Origin: Epichloe hybrida
Lineage: Eukaryota; Ascomycota; Sordariomycetes; Hypocreales; Clavicipitaceae
Direction: 5' to 3'
Length of the DNA: 64,000 nt
Assembly: GCA_019022495.1 (NCBI GenBank)
Contig: JAFEKR010000023.1
Location: 620,001-684,000 of the forward strand
The position numbers were made by a program, and so were the translations under genes. This document shows, piece by piece, positions 22,491-34,956 of the stretch (position 1 is its first letter; the number at the start of each line of letters is the position of its first letter). The notes beneath the pieces were generated by a model. That model ran no database searches and was not told where the DNA came from. It was given only the letters and a program-made list of their open reading frames with translations.

Positions 22491-24033
22491 ATGTCGTGGA
22501 AGTCGTCCGAGAGGCTGATGGACACTATTCGGCATTATGCCAAGTTCCCCGCCACTGGCGTCAGCTTGCGCCAGATGGTTCAGTTTGGTGATAAACCATC
22601 AACAGGCATGTTCCTCCATCTCTGACCCAAGTTAAAGCAGTCTGCTGGCCGACAAACATGCCTGACCATGCACGTCATAGGCACACTCTTCCGCGCCTCC
22701 CAATTTCTAGCCGAGGAGCTACCGATCCGCCTAGCGCATCGTGTACAAGAGTTGGATGACCTGCCGGATGGGTTGAATGAGATGCCTTCCGTCATGAAGG
22801 TCAAGGATTGGTATGCCCAATCGTTCGAGGTATGTGTTGATCTAACACCGCCTCACAAAAAGAAAAGTCTGCAGGACGTCAAGTGACACACGTCTTGCTT
22901 GCAACAGGAAATTACACAGCTGCCTCGACCAAATTTGAGCAAAGACGTCCGCGATCGCCTGATGAAGCCTTCCAAGGCCAATAGCAGAATTATGCAGCGA
23001 CTATCAGAAGCAACGCCTAATCCATCAATTGACGAGGGGGAACCATCGGGCTGGGGTGGCTTGCAAAACTCGAATGCGAATGGCAAAACAAAGTCGCTAT
23101 CAAGGAGATACTTTGCGACCGTCGATGACACTGGCGATTGGCCCGCTGAACTTCAACTATACAATCAAAGATTTGCACAGACCCTTCATACCATCAAACG
23201 GAGGCATGATGGAGTTGTGACCACCATGGCTCAAGGCATCCTGGAGTACAAACGTCTTCGTCAGCGGATGCAGATTGATGGCACCATACAGTCCTTCCTC
23301 GATCGGTTCTACATGTCTCGCATCGGTATCAGAATGCTCATCGGACAGCATATTGCGCTCACTGACCAGAGTCACCACCGCGATCCGACATATGTTGGCG
23401 TGATTTGCACCAAGACAAACGTCAAAGACCTTGCCCAAGAAGCTATAGAGAATGCCAGATTTGTCTGTGAGGATCATTATGGCCTATTTGAAGCACCCCG
23501 AATCCAGCTTGTCTGCAACCCGAACCTCGATTTCATGTACGTTCCTGGCCACTTGTCTCACATGCTTTTTGAGACCCTCAAGAACTCTCTCCGCGCCGTG
23601 GTCGAGACACACGGGATGGATAAGCAAGAATTTCCCATCACAAAAGTCATCGTAGCCGAAGGCAGGGAGGACATCACCATCAAGATTTCTGACGAAGGAG
23701 GTGGCATCCCGCGAAGCGCGATTCCGTTGGTCTGGACATATATGTACACCACTGTTGACCGTACACCCAACTTGGACCCCGATTTCGATAAGAGCGATTT
23801 CAAGGCACCCATGGCTGGATTTGGCTATGGTCTACCCATCTCCCGCTTGTACGCAAGATATTTCGGTGGTGACTTGAAATTGATCAGTATGGAAGGGTGA
23901 GTGATTTCCTGTCGCATGCTGGCACAAGTTCCCCGAGTAAGTGGAAGCTAACCTCTGTGTAACCTCTAGCTATGGTACCGACGTCTATCTTCACTTGAAT
24001 CGTCTTTCGTCGTCTTCGGAACCTTTGCAATAG
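22491..24033 (+). CDS. Mitochondrial pyruvate (or branched-chain 2-oxoacid) dehydrogenase kinase
   Basis: GHKL-fold protein kinase that phosphorylates and shuts down the E1 component of a mitochondrial 2-oxoacid dehydrogenase. Exons 22491-22605, 22681-22829, 22908-23896 and 23970-24033 give 438 aa. The N-terminal BCDHK/PDK bundle is visible: LMDTIRHYAKFPATGVSLRQMVQFG, FRASQFLAEELPIRLAHRVQELDDLP, and FLDRFYMSRIGIRMLIGQHIAL. In the ATPase domain, the N box (MLFETLKNSLRAVVE), G1 (ISDEGGGIP) and G2 (GFGYGLPISRLYARYFGGDL) are intact. The first intron appears to start with GC (G|GCATGT ... CATAG), the only in-frame solution that keeps KPSTG-TLFRASQ. The residue block around GWGGLQNSNANGK looks like a lineage insertion. 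Pyruvate versus branched-chain specificity is not decidable by eye. Confidence 0.93.
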
Positions 24034-25086
24034 CAACTAAGCGGCGCCGAGGCATCGTCCCCATCTCTAATCTTGCGCAAACGCCTCAAGGATCGCTGGG
24101 AGGTGACGGAGCGGAGACAAGTGGGTGACGTCGAGGCGGTGGTAAACGCTCTTCCAAGCGAGTTCTCCAACAAACAAGAAGATTGCGAACTGTGAAAGAA
24201 AACACAACTTCAATCGCGCCACACGAACACAAGGAAGTATCAACCATTTACATGGTACTTTTCTAATGCTGCAATTTTTTTTCTCATCACCTCTATCAGA
24301 CCATGGACATGTCTCAGGCGCATGGCGAGCGTCGTGAGATGGGTCGACAAACTGGACCAGGCTAAGGTATGGCAAAATTTAGGCAGAATAAATGACACTT
24401 GGTAGCATGAGCGAGTGACGCCGTTTGGGTTCGATTTCGAGGCGGTAGTCTGCTGTTACTTTGCTTTGGACTGGTTACTTGAGAGGAAGGGCGATTGAAA
24501 AAGGGCGTTGTCGAAACATGTAAAACTGCCAAAGTAGGGAGAGACTACGGACTATTTTGACCGAAAATTACGTGCTTCACGACGAGGATGGACGTGAATC
24601 GTGGAAGTGAATCGTGGACGGGGAAATTGAATGCAACTTGTTTTGTCATGGGACGTGCCAATAACAAACCGTGGGTTGCCCCAAGGCCTTTGTCCTGTCC
24701 CTGGTACGTGTGCTCACTTGGGCACATGAGAAAAGAAAACTCTGCGGACACTGTTTGCCATCTGCCATCTGCCGTCTGCCGTCCGACATACTGGCCAGAC
24801 AAAGAAGCGCCAGACGCAATAGTAAGTAGTTGGTCGGTCCGTGAGTTGCCACTCGCTCATTTACGTGCGCCAACTGCTGCCATCTGTCGACATTCATGCA
24901 TCGCTCGTACGTACTCTTCCACCCACTTTCTTCGGCTACTCGAATCTCTGTGCTTCACCATCTTCCACAGCTTCCCCGTCTTCCCCGTCTTCCCCGTGAC
25001 AACTTCACCCTTGGGACGAAATATCACTGTCGACGCTGACACTGGTAGTGTAAAGTTCCAATACATCAAGCGAGCAGTGGAATACC
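24034..25086. other. Intergenic region, 1 kb
   Basis: It contains short repeated CCATCTG/CCGTCTG units (about 24757-24782) similar to those near 21530. A triple CTTCCCCGT unit lies near 24970-24995. No coding exon is recognised. Confidence 0.6.
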
Positions 25087-26454
25087 ATGTCCCATGGAAG
25101 GTAAGTTCGTCTTCCCTCGCGGTTGGACACTCAACTAAGTGACTGCACTAGGGAGACAAAAACACCAATACCCGTTCGGTATCGGTGCAAAGTTGGGGGA
25201 GAATGGAAACCTATTCAAGCTTTCTCGGGGAACCAACAACGCCTCATACAACGCCAAGTCAATGGGAGTGGCAAGGTGGATGCCGCAAACTCGGGCATGA
25301 CCTGCTTGGAACATTCCGCCGCTTTTCGCGGAGAGCTTCGTTGTGATTTGTGTCAACTCATCAAGCCTTACGATGATTTCAGCAAGAGCCAGCGGAAGAA
25401 TGACGAGCCTGTGAGTGCCTGTGACCCCCGAAACTCTGATCGCCACGGTACTAAATCTGGAAGATGTGCAAACGATGCACGGCGTGGACTGAAACCCAAG
25501 AGCACGATGTAATCCCATGGCCACTCGAGACCGGTCACGTTTCGGCAGAAGAGATGAATGAGCGAGGCGTGGGGAAGGGAAAAGATGGCTCTACCGATTT
25601 CTTCCCAATCGATGCCCCCCAAGTGTGTGAGCTTCCGGGTTTCCCCTGCGAGGCCAGTGTACTGATTACTCCTTAGGCTCCTGTCACCTCGCTATCTGCC
25701 TTGGGGTTTGATGAGAAGCGTGCCTCGAACGACCGCGGCTCCTCCGTTCCCCCACACCTGGCAGACACAATGTCTGACTACGTGAAGAACCTCATGTCTC
25801 CAGGATCCCGCTCCGAGGGCGCAAACAGTAGTCCCTTTATGAAGATGTCCAAGGCGTCAGACCTGAAAACTTGCACAAGCTCTGTATCCGACATCTCATC
25901 ACATAGTGTAGCTAGCAGTGATGAGCGGTCGATGACATCTGGCCTCGGGGCCCACGACCTTCCGCCACACCTACGACAAGGAGTAGCACAAAAATCGAAA
26001 TATGGAAGAGAGCACATTTTTGGTGGGTTTCAGGGACCTGCCACTTTCAGAAGAAATGCTGCTAGTGTCTCCACCGCCACGACGGTGAGGGAGCAAGCAG
26101 AGGAAGTTACGTTCAATGCTTGGGATAATTCTGGTCAACGCCATGATTTTGTCAAGTCAGCAGCAGACCAGGACTACTCTTCAGCATCCAGCAACTCGGA
26201 TATAAATGAGTCGAATGCATGCGCGGACTGGACAGACGCGCCCGTTACAAAGAGAAAGGGTGGCTGGCACAAGGCTCCGATGGTAACTATAGTGCTCAAA
26301 CTGCGTGCTTTTATCCTGAACGAAGTAGAGTTCTAACCTGGGCATCTAGTATAAACAAGATCAGGAAGCACCGGGGCGTGTATCTGCTCAGCATTTGGAT
26401 CCTGATGTTGATCGTCAGCGTCGTCTGAATTATTGTGTATCTGACGACTCCTAA
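25087..26454 (+). CDS. Stc1-domain zinc-finger protein
   Basis: Five exons by eye, 25087-25100, 25152-25410, 25464-25622, 25677-26282 and 26350-26454, give 380 aa in one frame. The Stc1 domain spans about residues 10-115: RYRCKVGGEWKPIQAFS, SGMTCLEHSAAFRGELRCDLCQLIKPYDDFSKSQRKN, then MCKRCTAWTETQE. Two CxxC pairs (RCDLC and MCKRC) form the zinc site, and the second is created by joining exons 2 and 3. The rest is low complexity. In fission yeast, Stc1 links the RNAi Argonaute complex to the CLRC histone H3K9 methyltransferase complex. In filamentous fungi the domain occurs in several proteins whose roles are mostly unknown, so the function is inference. Exon 1 is only 14 nt, so the start should be treated with some caution. 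Confidence 0.85.
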
Positions 26455-29400
26455 TTATCGAGCTTGCAGTGTTGATGAAACAAAGATTTTGCTATTCCAT
26501 TTTTTTTTATAGTTCTAGCACAAAACCGATTGCGAGGGGCGGCCGTTGTCGGGTCGGCCGGCACGTACGGCTGCGTCGTGCTGCCACGCCAACAAGGCAT
26601 ATTATTTAGACAGCTTGGTCTTTGAGAGTTTTAATTATCTCGTCATCCCGTTGCACACTGCATGTTCGTCAAGCAACCGGTCAAGATAAGTTTGACTCAG
26701 GCTAACTTCATCACACGAACGTTGATTATGCCCCTGGCCGGGCATAGCCAGCAGCAGTGAGTGATAAGTATTACTAGAATTCCGGTGTGTTGGCCACAAC
26801 CTGGAGGGGGGAAAATAGTAAATACAATCAATAGCCAGGCCACAGGTGCATATTTTTTTGCTGGGCATTCTGCTGTGAGGCCTGCCAGCCAACCAGACAA
26901 GTCGTCCAAGCACAGCACGTCGTGACCCGATGCCACATTTGCCAAGCTGCGAATGATGTAACCAAAAAGAGGGGGGGGGGGGGGGAAGGGAAATAGACCA
27001 GCGGCAGAGTTTTGGGCTTCGGGCAGGACTCATCATCAACGGGACGACGAAAGAGATTCATTCTCGCCAACACGTTGACGGTTAAGATGAGAATTCGACC
27101 GCCTGGTGCCGTCATTTCATCGCCCTCTTCACCGTTTCCGGCTGGCATTGCATTGCATCCATGCTCTTGAATCGGTTGCTTGCAGTGGTACTCGGCGTAT
27201 TAACGAACGGAGAGGGAAGATTCCATGAGCATAAATACAACAAGAAAGAAACAAGAAAGTCGCAGGCCCGCTGCCAACCAGGTGAGACGTGAGTCCATGC
27301 GAGTTTAACGGAGTCTACCCCGCGGTCACACAGGTCGCGGCATCGTCATGCGCGAGCTGAAACAAAAGTCAGCCGTCAAGCCCAACTTGCATAATATTGG
27401 GACCTATGATGGTGTGTGGTATGTCTCTGGCATACATCTGTCAGCCAAGACGGGGCACTTCTGGAACCACCCGACACAAGAAAAAAAAAAAAAAACTGCG
27501 ATGGCGATGGCGCGGAAAACTTGGAGCACTGGCGGCAAAGATGGATCTGCTTGTAGCAGGAAAAAGCACGGCGATTGTGGATTTGCAGAAAAAAAAAAGG
27601 GTACAACCCATCGTACACTGTAAGACGGTAGACATGAATGCCGATCCTCTTGCACCAACTAGCCTGTGAGTCGACTAATAAAGTGCCTTGCAATCGCTAC
27701 ACTACTTACTTACACTATACCTAAAAGTCGCGCATCAGATGCACGGAGGTCAGTGGCTCTTTGCGTGTGTAATCATGTTGCCGCTCGCAATTCTGAGTAG
27801 GAAACAATGCAGTTTTTATCTGCCTTTCACCCTTGCAAGTTGGTTGGCTACATACACCCACGATAACTCGCGAGGAAGGAGGACATGGCATTCCTCACGG
27901 CTGCCATGTGTCCATGTAGTCTTTTTGTCCACCAAGACCAGACGATGTGACGTAACGTGACGTGATGATGTGTGGCCTGTTCCAGTTCCTTTTTGCGTTT
28001 GGGACGTGTCGGCGCTGCGGGAGCCAAACGAGTTAGTTCACTGGTTCACGCTTCACCTCAGATGGCAAATGTCGGACCCGGCCAGTCCAACCGTCCCATC
28101 ATCATGCGTGTTCATGACTGACCGGGTTGTTCACCTGGAACACGTGTTGTGTTCACGATGGGTGATGCTCGCGGAATTAACTCGCAGCGACCCGAGCCAA
28201 CGAGGGGGACGGCGAAGGGGTCCATCACTGGATTGATTTCTTGCCAAGCGGAATTGGTTTGAATACCGGAGCATACATGATACGACGGCCCCTTTATTCC
28301 TGCTGGGATTCTTGGAGAATGTTATTAATGTACATGTGCACATACATTCACATGTTGGATGCGTTGTGAAGGAAGCAAATTTCAATGGGCGGGCCCACCC
28401 AACAAGCCATCGCAAACAAATTGGCCAATTTAAGCACTTCGGGAAAAGGAGGCAGGGACGTCCTTGACATCCTTGGGACAATCCGGAGCCACCCTTGTCA
28501 CCCTTGTCAGGGCCAGTTTCTGGGCCGCCCCGAGAGCCCCACTCGCGAGATTGTGCAGTCATCCTGGATAAGTCCAGTCTGCCATGCCAGTCCATGCCAG
28601 TCCATGCCAAGTCCATGCCAGTCCGGTTATTAACCACTTTGTCGCCGCCCCTTTTCCCCCCTACACGTACGTGCTGCTCCGAGCCCTACTAGTCTCCGGT
28701 CGTTTTCGTCCACGATAATCTGCCGCAATTATTACTCACTTATTAATAGCGGCGTTATGACACCAGCTTCCCTCGTCTTCAGTCAGTTTGCAGGAACCCG
28801 TGGGTGGGTCGTCTTCCAGGCCCACAACACGACCAGGCTGCTGTGACCAAGGCGGTACCTGCAAGTCGCGTGCCGTCCGCGCCGTCATGCGTGGCTCAAC
28901 TTGTAGATCCGACGTCTCCTGCATGCCCCGCCCTGGCTCGGGTGCCTGACTGAGGCAGCATCTCCATGTATGTATGTACATGTACTCCGTAGTCGCCGGT
29001 TCCGCACCAACGGTGAAGCCAACGTGGGCGGCGCAGGTTGAATATTTCATGCGTGGAGCAACTTCGGACTGTTACCAACAAGCCAAGGGTTTCTTTCTTT
29101 TTTTTGGCCTGGCTGCATTGCATGCATCTGACACCAGAATCTGTACATACACTAATACAACCTGCCTTGAATAATCTTTCATCGTCCACTGCTCGTACTC
29201 ATGCTTTGTGTTCTGTACTGACCGGCTGTGGTCATTTATTATCTTCAGTAGCCGGAACCCGCCGGCGAGAGACGTGGAGCAAATGAACAAGTTTTGACCA
29301 ACCAAGTCGAACCGTCAACCTACCTAGGTACCTAGCTGAGGGCACTGCCTGAGGGTGCTCAATATGTCAGGAGTGATTTGGCCAGAGTACCGGACTTGAT

Positions 29401-31034
29401 TTCAAGTATTGCGGTACCTTGCCGTGCGACTCTCATGGAGTTGAAGGACTGCATCCAGTTCTTCATTCTGCCAGGCTGCGAATTGGCAGCGAGTGACCGT
29501 GAAGACCGTGAAGACCGTGAAGACCGTGAAGACCGTGAAGACCGTGAAGACCGTGAAGACCAACACTTGACAGCGGAAACGGGCCGCGATGACCTCCTGC
29601 GAATTAGAACCATGGACCCTAATTGCCTTGGTGCCTCGTTCTGTTTCTCATGTCGGCCAGCTAGTCCTGGCCTGGCTTCACTTGTATCCGCGACAAGCAT
29701 GCCTTCTTTTTTTTTTTTTTTTTGGTGCCGGGCTAAATGGAACCAAGCCAACCCTTGCTTGGCTCGATGGTAATAATGCCCCCACCACCGAACGAAGGAG
29801 AAGGAGACTGGAGGATTATTTGTCTGTGACATGTCCGGGCCTGGTTGAATGGAGAATAAAGTAGGGTCTGTACTGTAAGCTGGCTGGCCCTGCCCTGGTA
29901 CTTTACTTTGCTGACAGTGCCGGACATTCGGATGAAGCGCAGCTGCGGTACTTGTGTGTATGTATGCGAATGTACCTGTGTGCCCCGTGCGTCTGGGTGT
30001 CACTCCACACCCCTGCCCACCGCCAAACGTCGCCCCTTCCGCCCCTTCTTTTCTGGTGCCTCGTGCCTCGGGCATTCCCCAGGTTGATGGGTCTACGGGC
30101 CTTCAGGGACTCGCGCCCTCTAGTTTGTAGGATTGGAGGCCCTCCCCCCCCCCAGATGGCATCCTTCAGGTCCCGTTCCTCCCTCGTCCCTTTTCTTTTT
30201 CTTCCCACCTCCCGCTGGCCATTTCCGCCATCCCCCCCCCCCAGACCATTCATTCACCACCCACGCGGCACCCAATTCAGACGGCACGCGGTCTTGGGGT
30301 CCTTGTTCTTGTCTCCCCCAACTTTGGGTCCTTCTCCATCACATTGCTCATACACATACTGCACCGTATCCTTCAGCGCCGCTTCACCAACATTGAAGTC
30401 TGCGCTATTACCGCACAACGAGAGAAAAAGAAAACGGAGATTCTTCTTGTTTGGCCAACATCACCCAAAGGCACTAGCGCGTCGTCCCTGGGGTCCCTCC
30501 CGCGCGCGATCAGCGGCTTCGAGCTATCTTGATTCCTGGCCCACCCCTGGCCGATTGAAGGAGCTCGCTCTCCTTTACGCTCGCTCACTCCAGTCACTCC
30601 TTTCCCTTGTCACTCAACCGCGCTTCTTTGCTCACCTGCATTCTGCACTCTCTCGACTGCTGCAGCAACCCCGATACGACGCATTGTCTACTACCCAAAC
30701 CTATTACCTGCCTGCTTGAACGTTGACAACGCACCCACCGTAAAAGGTCTATTCCAGTACTCATCGACCACGAATTCTGCCTTGGGATCCGGTATCACGC
30801 GCTGTCCTGCTCTGAACGCCCCGATTAAATCATTGAGAGCTCGACCTCGGAGCTTTGTTCACCATACCATCGGCTGTGTTTACCCGAATCAGCTTTGCGT
30901 CTGCGACTGGTTGATGCCCTCGTGCCCAAAGGCCAATCCTGCAGTCAAGGGTTGTCTGGGCAAGGCCATCATATCATCCAGCATTCTGAAAGAGTTGCAC
31001 CCCCAAGGCCCAGTCTCGCATTGCAACCGACACA
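26455..31034. other. 4.6-kb region without a recognisable gene
   Basis: This is the longest gene-free stretch in the window. It holds a G15 tract (26971-26985), an A15 tract (27480-27494), a TACTCCGTA motif (28983-28991), a 9-bp minisatellite (29495-29561), a T16 tract (about 29707-29722) and C-rich runs (about 30144-30153 and 30232-30242). No open frame in either strand shows family resemblance or a convincing splice chain. It includes the promoter and probably a long 5' leader of the Ime2-type kinase. Confidence 0.6.
29495..29561. repeat. 9-bp minisatellite, unit GACCGTGAA, seven copies
   Basis: Seven perfect units plus four bases. They sit in the gene-free region upstream of the Ime2-type kinase. 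The repeat would encode Arg-Glu-Asp in one frame, but no gene surrounds it. Confidence 0.95.
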
Positions 31035-31051
31035 ATGACAGTAGCCACTGA
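30914..31051 (+). other. Upstream ORF overlapping the kinase start codon
   Basis: An ATG at 30914 opens a 45-codon frame ending at 31051. It overlaps the kinase ATG (31035) by 17 bases in another frame. It is the only ATG between about 30720 and 31035. Its context (TTG before ATG) is weak, while the kinase ATG has A at -3. If it is transcribed, leaky scanning would be needed to translate the kinase. Confidence 0.45.
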
Positions 31052-33451
31052 TTTAACGAATCGTGCCTCGTCCCAGGCACAGATGGCTCTCGAGGATCGC
31101 TTCGAAGTGCTCAAGGAAATCGGAGATGGAAGCTTCGGAAGCGTCGTTCTGGCCCGCGTTAGGACCGCCGGCGCTAACGTCGCTCGCCGTGGTTCGGTGG
31201 TATGTCATGCAATGCCGTCAACAAATCTTGACCTCGCTTGTTCCCATCTTTTGTCGCTAAAATTTAGATTTCACAGGTCGCCATAAAATCTATGAAGAAG
31301 ACATTTGAGTCATTAATGCCATGCCTTGAATTGCGTGAGGTGGTGTTCTTGAGAACGATACCCAATCACCCTCACCTTGTACCAACTCTCGACATATTCC
31401 TGGACCCGTATAGCAAGAAGCTACACATTTGCATGGAATACATGGAAGGCAACTTGTACCAATTGATGAAGGCTAGGGATCACAAGTGCCTAGACAACTC
31501 GAGCGTGAAGAGCATATTGTTCCAGATCATGCATGGTTTGGAGCACATACATTCGCACAACTTCTTCCATCGCGATATCAAGCCGGAGAATATTCTTGTT
31601 TCCACATCATCTCATCAAGAATCATCCAACTCATTCCGAAGATACTCTGCGCTCGTCGCACCGCCGTCAATGCCTCCCAACTATACAGTCAAGCTGGCCG
31701 ATTTTGGCCTGGCCCGTGAGACGCACTCCAAGCTTCCATACACAACATATGTTTCCACGAGATGGTATCGTGCCCCCGAAGTTCTGCTGCGTGCTGGAGA
31801 GTACTCAGCTCCTGTTGATATCTGGGCTGTGGGTGCTATGGCAGTTGAGGTTGCCACTCTGAAGCCGCTCTTCCCCGGAGGAAATGAGGTGGATCAAGTC
31901 TGGCGAGTCTGCGAAGTCATGGGCAGCCCCGGCAACTGGTACAACAAGGCTGGTGTTCGTGTCGGCGGAGGAGACTGGCGAGAAGGAACTCGATTGGCAA
32001 GCAAATTGGGTTTCTCCTTCCCCAAGATGGCACCTCATGCTATCGACACCTTTCTTCAAGCACCTCAGTGGCCGACATCTTTGAGCAACTTTGTTACCTG
32101 GTGTTTGATGTGGGACCCCAAGAGTCGTCCCACATCTTCTCAAGCTCTGATGCACGAGTACTTCAACGATGCTGTTGATCCCACCAGACCCAAGTCTTCG
32201 GCGTCCAAGATTTTAGGGAGAAAGCAGTCTGACTTCGGACGTGTCAAGGAATCCGCCAGTAACCACCAGATTACCTCGAAACCATCATGGTTTCGAAAGT
32301 CTCTTATTGGGCGCAACGAGCCGTCGGAGCAGGCCACCACATCTCAAGTTGCCAGCACGGATACCCATCTACCCAGACCGTTGCCAGCTTCTGTTGCCCC
32401 TGCAGTCGAGGTGCCGACTGCCAAGGGACGGGCGCCCGTCGGCAAGCGAAGCACATGGACGAATGGGGTTTCCAACGCCGCTCCTATGCATATCCTCCCC
32501 ACGATCCGACCCATTTCTCCCATGTCTGATGCCGTCACTGCTAGAGCCAACAACGGCCAAGGAGAAGTGAAGCAAGAGAAGACCAAGAAGCTCGGCCGAC
32601 AGCTCTCCGTCGCTTCCAGCACCAACAACTACACTGAGATGCACCGTCAACAGGCCGAACGCGCTCTCAATGGCGAGACCGGTTTGGCGTCACCTCCGAA
32701 TGGACAGAAAGAAAGCTTCTTCTCTCATCTACGTAAACGGGCTAGACGATTCTCAGGACGTCATCAAACCCCCGCGTCTCCTTCATACGAAGACATGGAA
32801 GCTCAAATCGGGTGCGGACCATGGGCCAGCAACAGATCCTCCATGGTTGTAGACCAACAGGGTGGCCCAGTTCCCAAGGCGGAGGTATACGAGTCCTTGG
32901 ACAAGGCCCTCTGTGATGTTCAGGGCAATTTGGACTCCCGGTCAGCTGCGGTACCCCCGAGCCACCTGATCACGTCCGGCAGCAAATTGAAGAGGCACCA
33001 CTCTCTTCCCCAACAGCAAGCCAGATCAGTTGATAATTTGATTGGAGCTGCACGTGGTGGCCCTATATCGAGTCGCACCAGGAGAGCCCAGGCGGCGCAG
33101 GGAGTACAAAAATACGAGGTCCCCGACGAGGAAGAAGAGCTCCTGGACGAAGCTCTGACCTCTGCTCGGACGGCCATACGAGGTATGGACGGATCGTCTC
33201 CGTCGAAGCCTCTACGACAATCTGCCAGCAACATTGGCTCGACAAACCCGTACCCTTATCCAAGCCCCTCCCCCTCGGCTAGCGGCAGTCAAATCCTCTA
33301 TGGCGACAACCATGAAGTGCTGACTCCCAAGCCTCTGGACTTGAACAAAAAATCTGATAGTCAGTCCAAGTGGCCGACACCACCGTATGAGGGTAGCGAG
33401 TGGGGAGCATCAGCATCCGCAAGTATTTGGGCTGCAGGGAGTAGGTTTTGA
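31035..33451 (+). CDS. Ime2/MAK-type serine/threonine protein kinase
   Basis: CDK/MAPK-related kinase of the Ime2-MAK-ICK group; family members act in meiosis, sexual development or light response in fungi. Exons 31035-31199 and 31277-33451 give 779 aa. The kinase domain occupies about residues 20-345: glycine loop IGDGSFGSVVLARV, VAIKSMKK (formed just after the splice), HRDIKPENIL, DFGLARE, and activation loop YTTYVSTRWYRAPEVLL with the dual TxY site. An insertion of about 30 residues separates PENILV from the DFG segment. The C-terminal 430 residues are Ser/Pro/Arg-rich and disordered, with many SP/TP sites. An alternative acceptor 9 nt upstream (TTTAG at 31267) would add three residues; the downstream one keeps the expected VAIK. 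Expression may be controlled by the long 5' region and the overlapping upstream ORF. Confidence 0.94.
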
Positions 33452-34956
33452 CCTAGAAACATCACACTACCGGGAGTTCTTACTCGGGGACGCCACGATA
33501 ACTGATCTATCGGGCATTGAACAACGAAGCAAAACATTATGTTTGTGGTTTTACGTCGCATTTTCTCGGTGTTGGGGTGGTATCTGGCGAATCATTTCAA
33601 CTTTGGATTCATACTCACCAAATTTTCTTCTGTTACATTGACAGTGATGTCACTTAACGACTCAATCAGTTTTCACACCACAATCTTTCGTCGTTGGTCA
33701 GATTGTGCCAGGACTCCAAATGATCCGGGGTTTTAATCTTCAGATCATTTGCTATCTCGCACACGAGGATTGTATATTTGACGAGCAGTCGACCCCTCTT
33801 ATTGGACATTATTTCTTTGTTTAGCTTCAATCACCCTTTTCAGCGGCGTGAGCACCAAATACCCCTTATAGACTGAAGAGGGCAGCTCGACATGAGCCCC
33901 TCGTTAACAGCGTGCAGCAATTTCATCGAGTCGAGCAATAGCTTCTCTTTGTCGCAATTCAACTAATGTATCCTTATACTGCTATACTACTTACTACATT
34001 TATCGGTGGCGTCTGGAAGTAGTACTGGGTCGGGGGGTTTTTTTTTGATGAAAAAAAAAAAAGCAGAGCAAGTTTGCCATGGCAGGATTCAATCCATCAA
34101 TCAGGCTGAGCCTCCGTGTTTCGGTACTGCGAATGCTTGGCACGACATGCAAAGTGCAGGTTTTTCCCAATTACCATTTACCATTAGCTCTTGGACTTGA
34201 TCTATTTGCAACAAAGAGTGTGCACACGTGGAGGAAGATCTATAGACACGTATGCTATCGATCAGCGTGATATCCCAGCTGAGGTGATGAACAAATAATA
34301 CATTTAATTGGCTACCTTCAAGTACTGGCAGCATCCACACGAAATGTGGTTTGTGTTTTCATTTTTGCATTGTCGTACCTCGTGGACAAATCCCTCTTGC
34401 TACTCTGTTCTTTTCGGCAGCGGAATGTTTCAAACCCGCTAGAATGATGGGGAAAAAAAACCGGGCCCGTAGCCAAGTGTTAAGCATATGACTCAAGTTC
34501 GAGGCTGTAAACCGTGTCTGTCATCTGTTGATGACTTGCTTGATCCCGAGAGGCACATTGAACCCAATGCCGGCCTAATCTAATCACCTTGCCTCGCTTC
34601 ACTTCTCGTGGCAACAAGCTGAGAAAGCGGGCAGCTTTTCAAGGCGTGAACCCCCACTTCTGGCTTCCCCCCCACCATCCATCCATCACATCCACCCCAT
34701 CCACCCTATCCATCCCATCCATCGCTGGATGCTAAGGTGTCAAGGTATCATTCATCGGGTTGACACAACGAGACTGGACTCTACTGCCGGAGACCGTCCC
34801 TCTTTCCGTTCGTTGCGAGAGCTCGGCGCGTGCCTTGCGATTGCAACATCGAACCCCGCCGGAATATGAACCGCTGCCATTGAAGAAAAAAGGCTGCCAT
34901 CAATCATCTCGAACTTGAGCTGGAGGAGCTTGATCATATCATTCGTCAGCGCCGCC
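33452..34956. other. Intergenic region, 1.5 kb
   Basis: It contains a CCATCC/CCACCC-type degenerate satellite (about 34668-34725). No coding exon is recognised. Confidence 0.6.
34668..34725. repeat. Degenerate CCATC-type satellite
   Basis: Imperfect CCATCCAT, CCACCC and CCATCC units about 230-290 bases upstream of the Hsp70-like gene. Confidence 0.7.

Noticed and set aside
29359..30719. Open frames of 238 and 255 codons on opposite strands in the gene-free region
   Set aside because: Both depend on the 9-bp minisatellite or C-rich runs, show no domain, and have no convincing start or splice partners.
34460..34515. A tRNA-like GTAGCCAAGTG ... AAGTTCGAGGC pair
   Set aside because: The A-box-like and B-box-like segments are too close for a tRNA and no anticodon arm or acceptor pairing fits.
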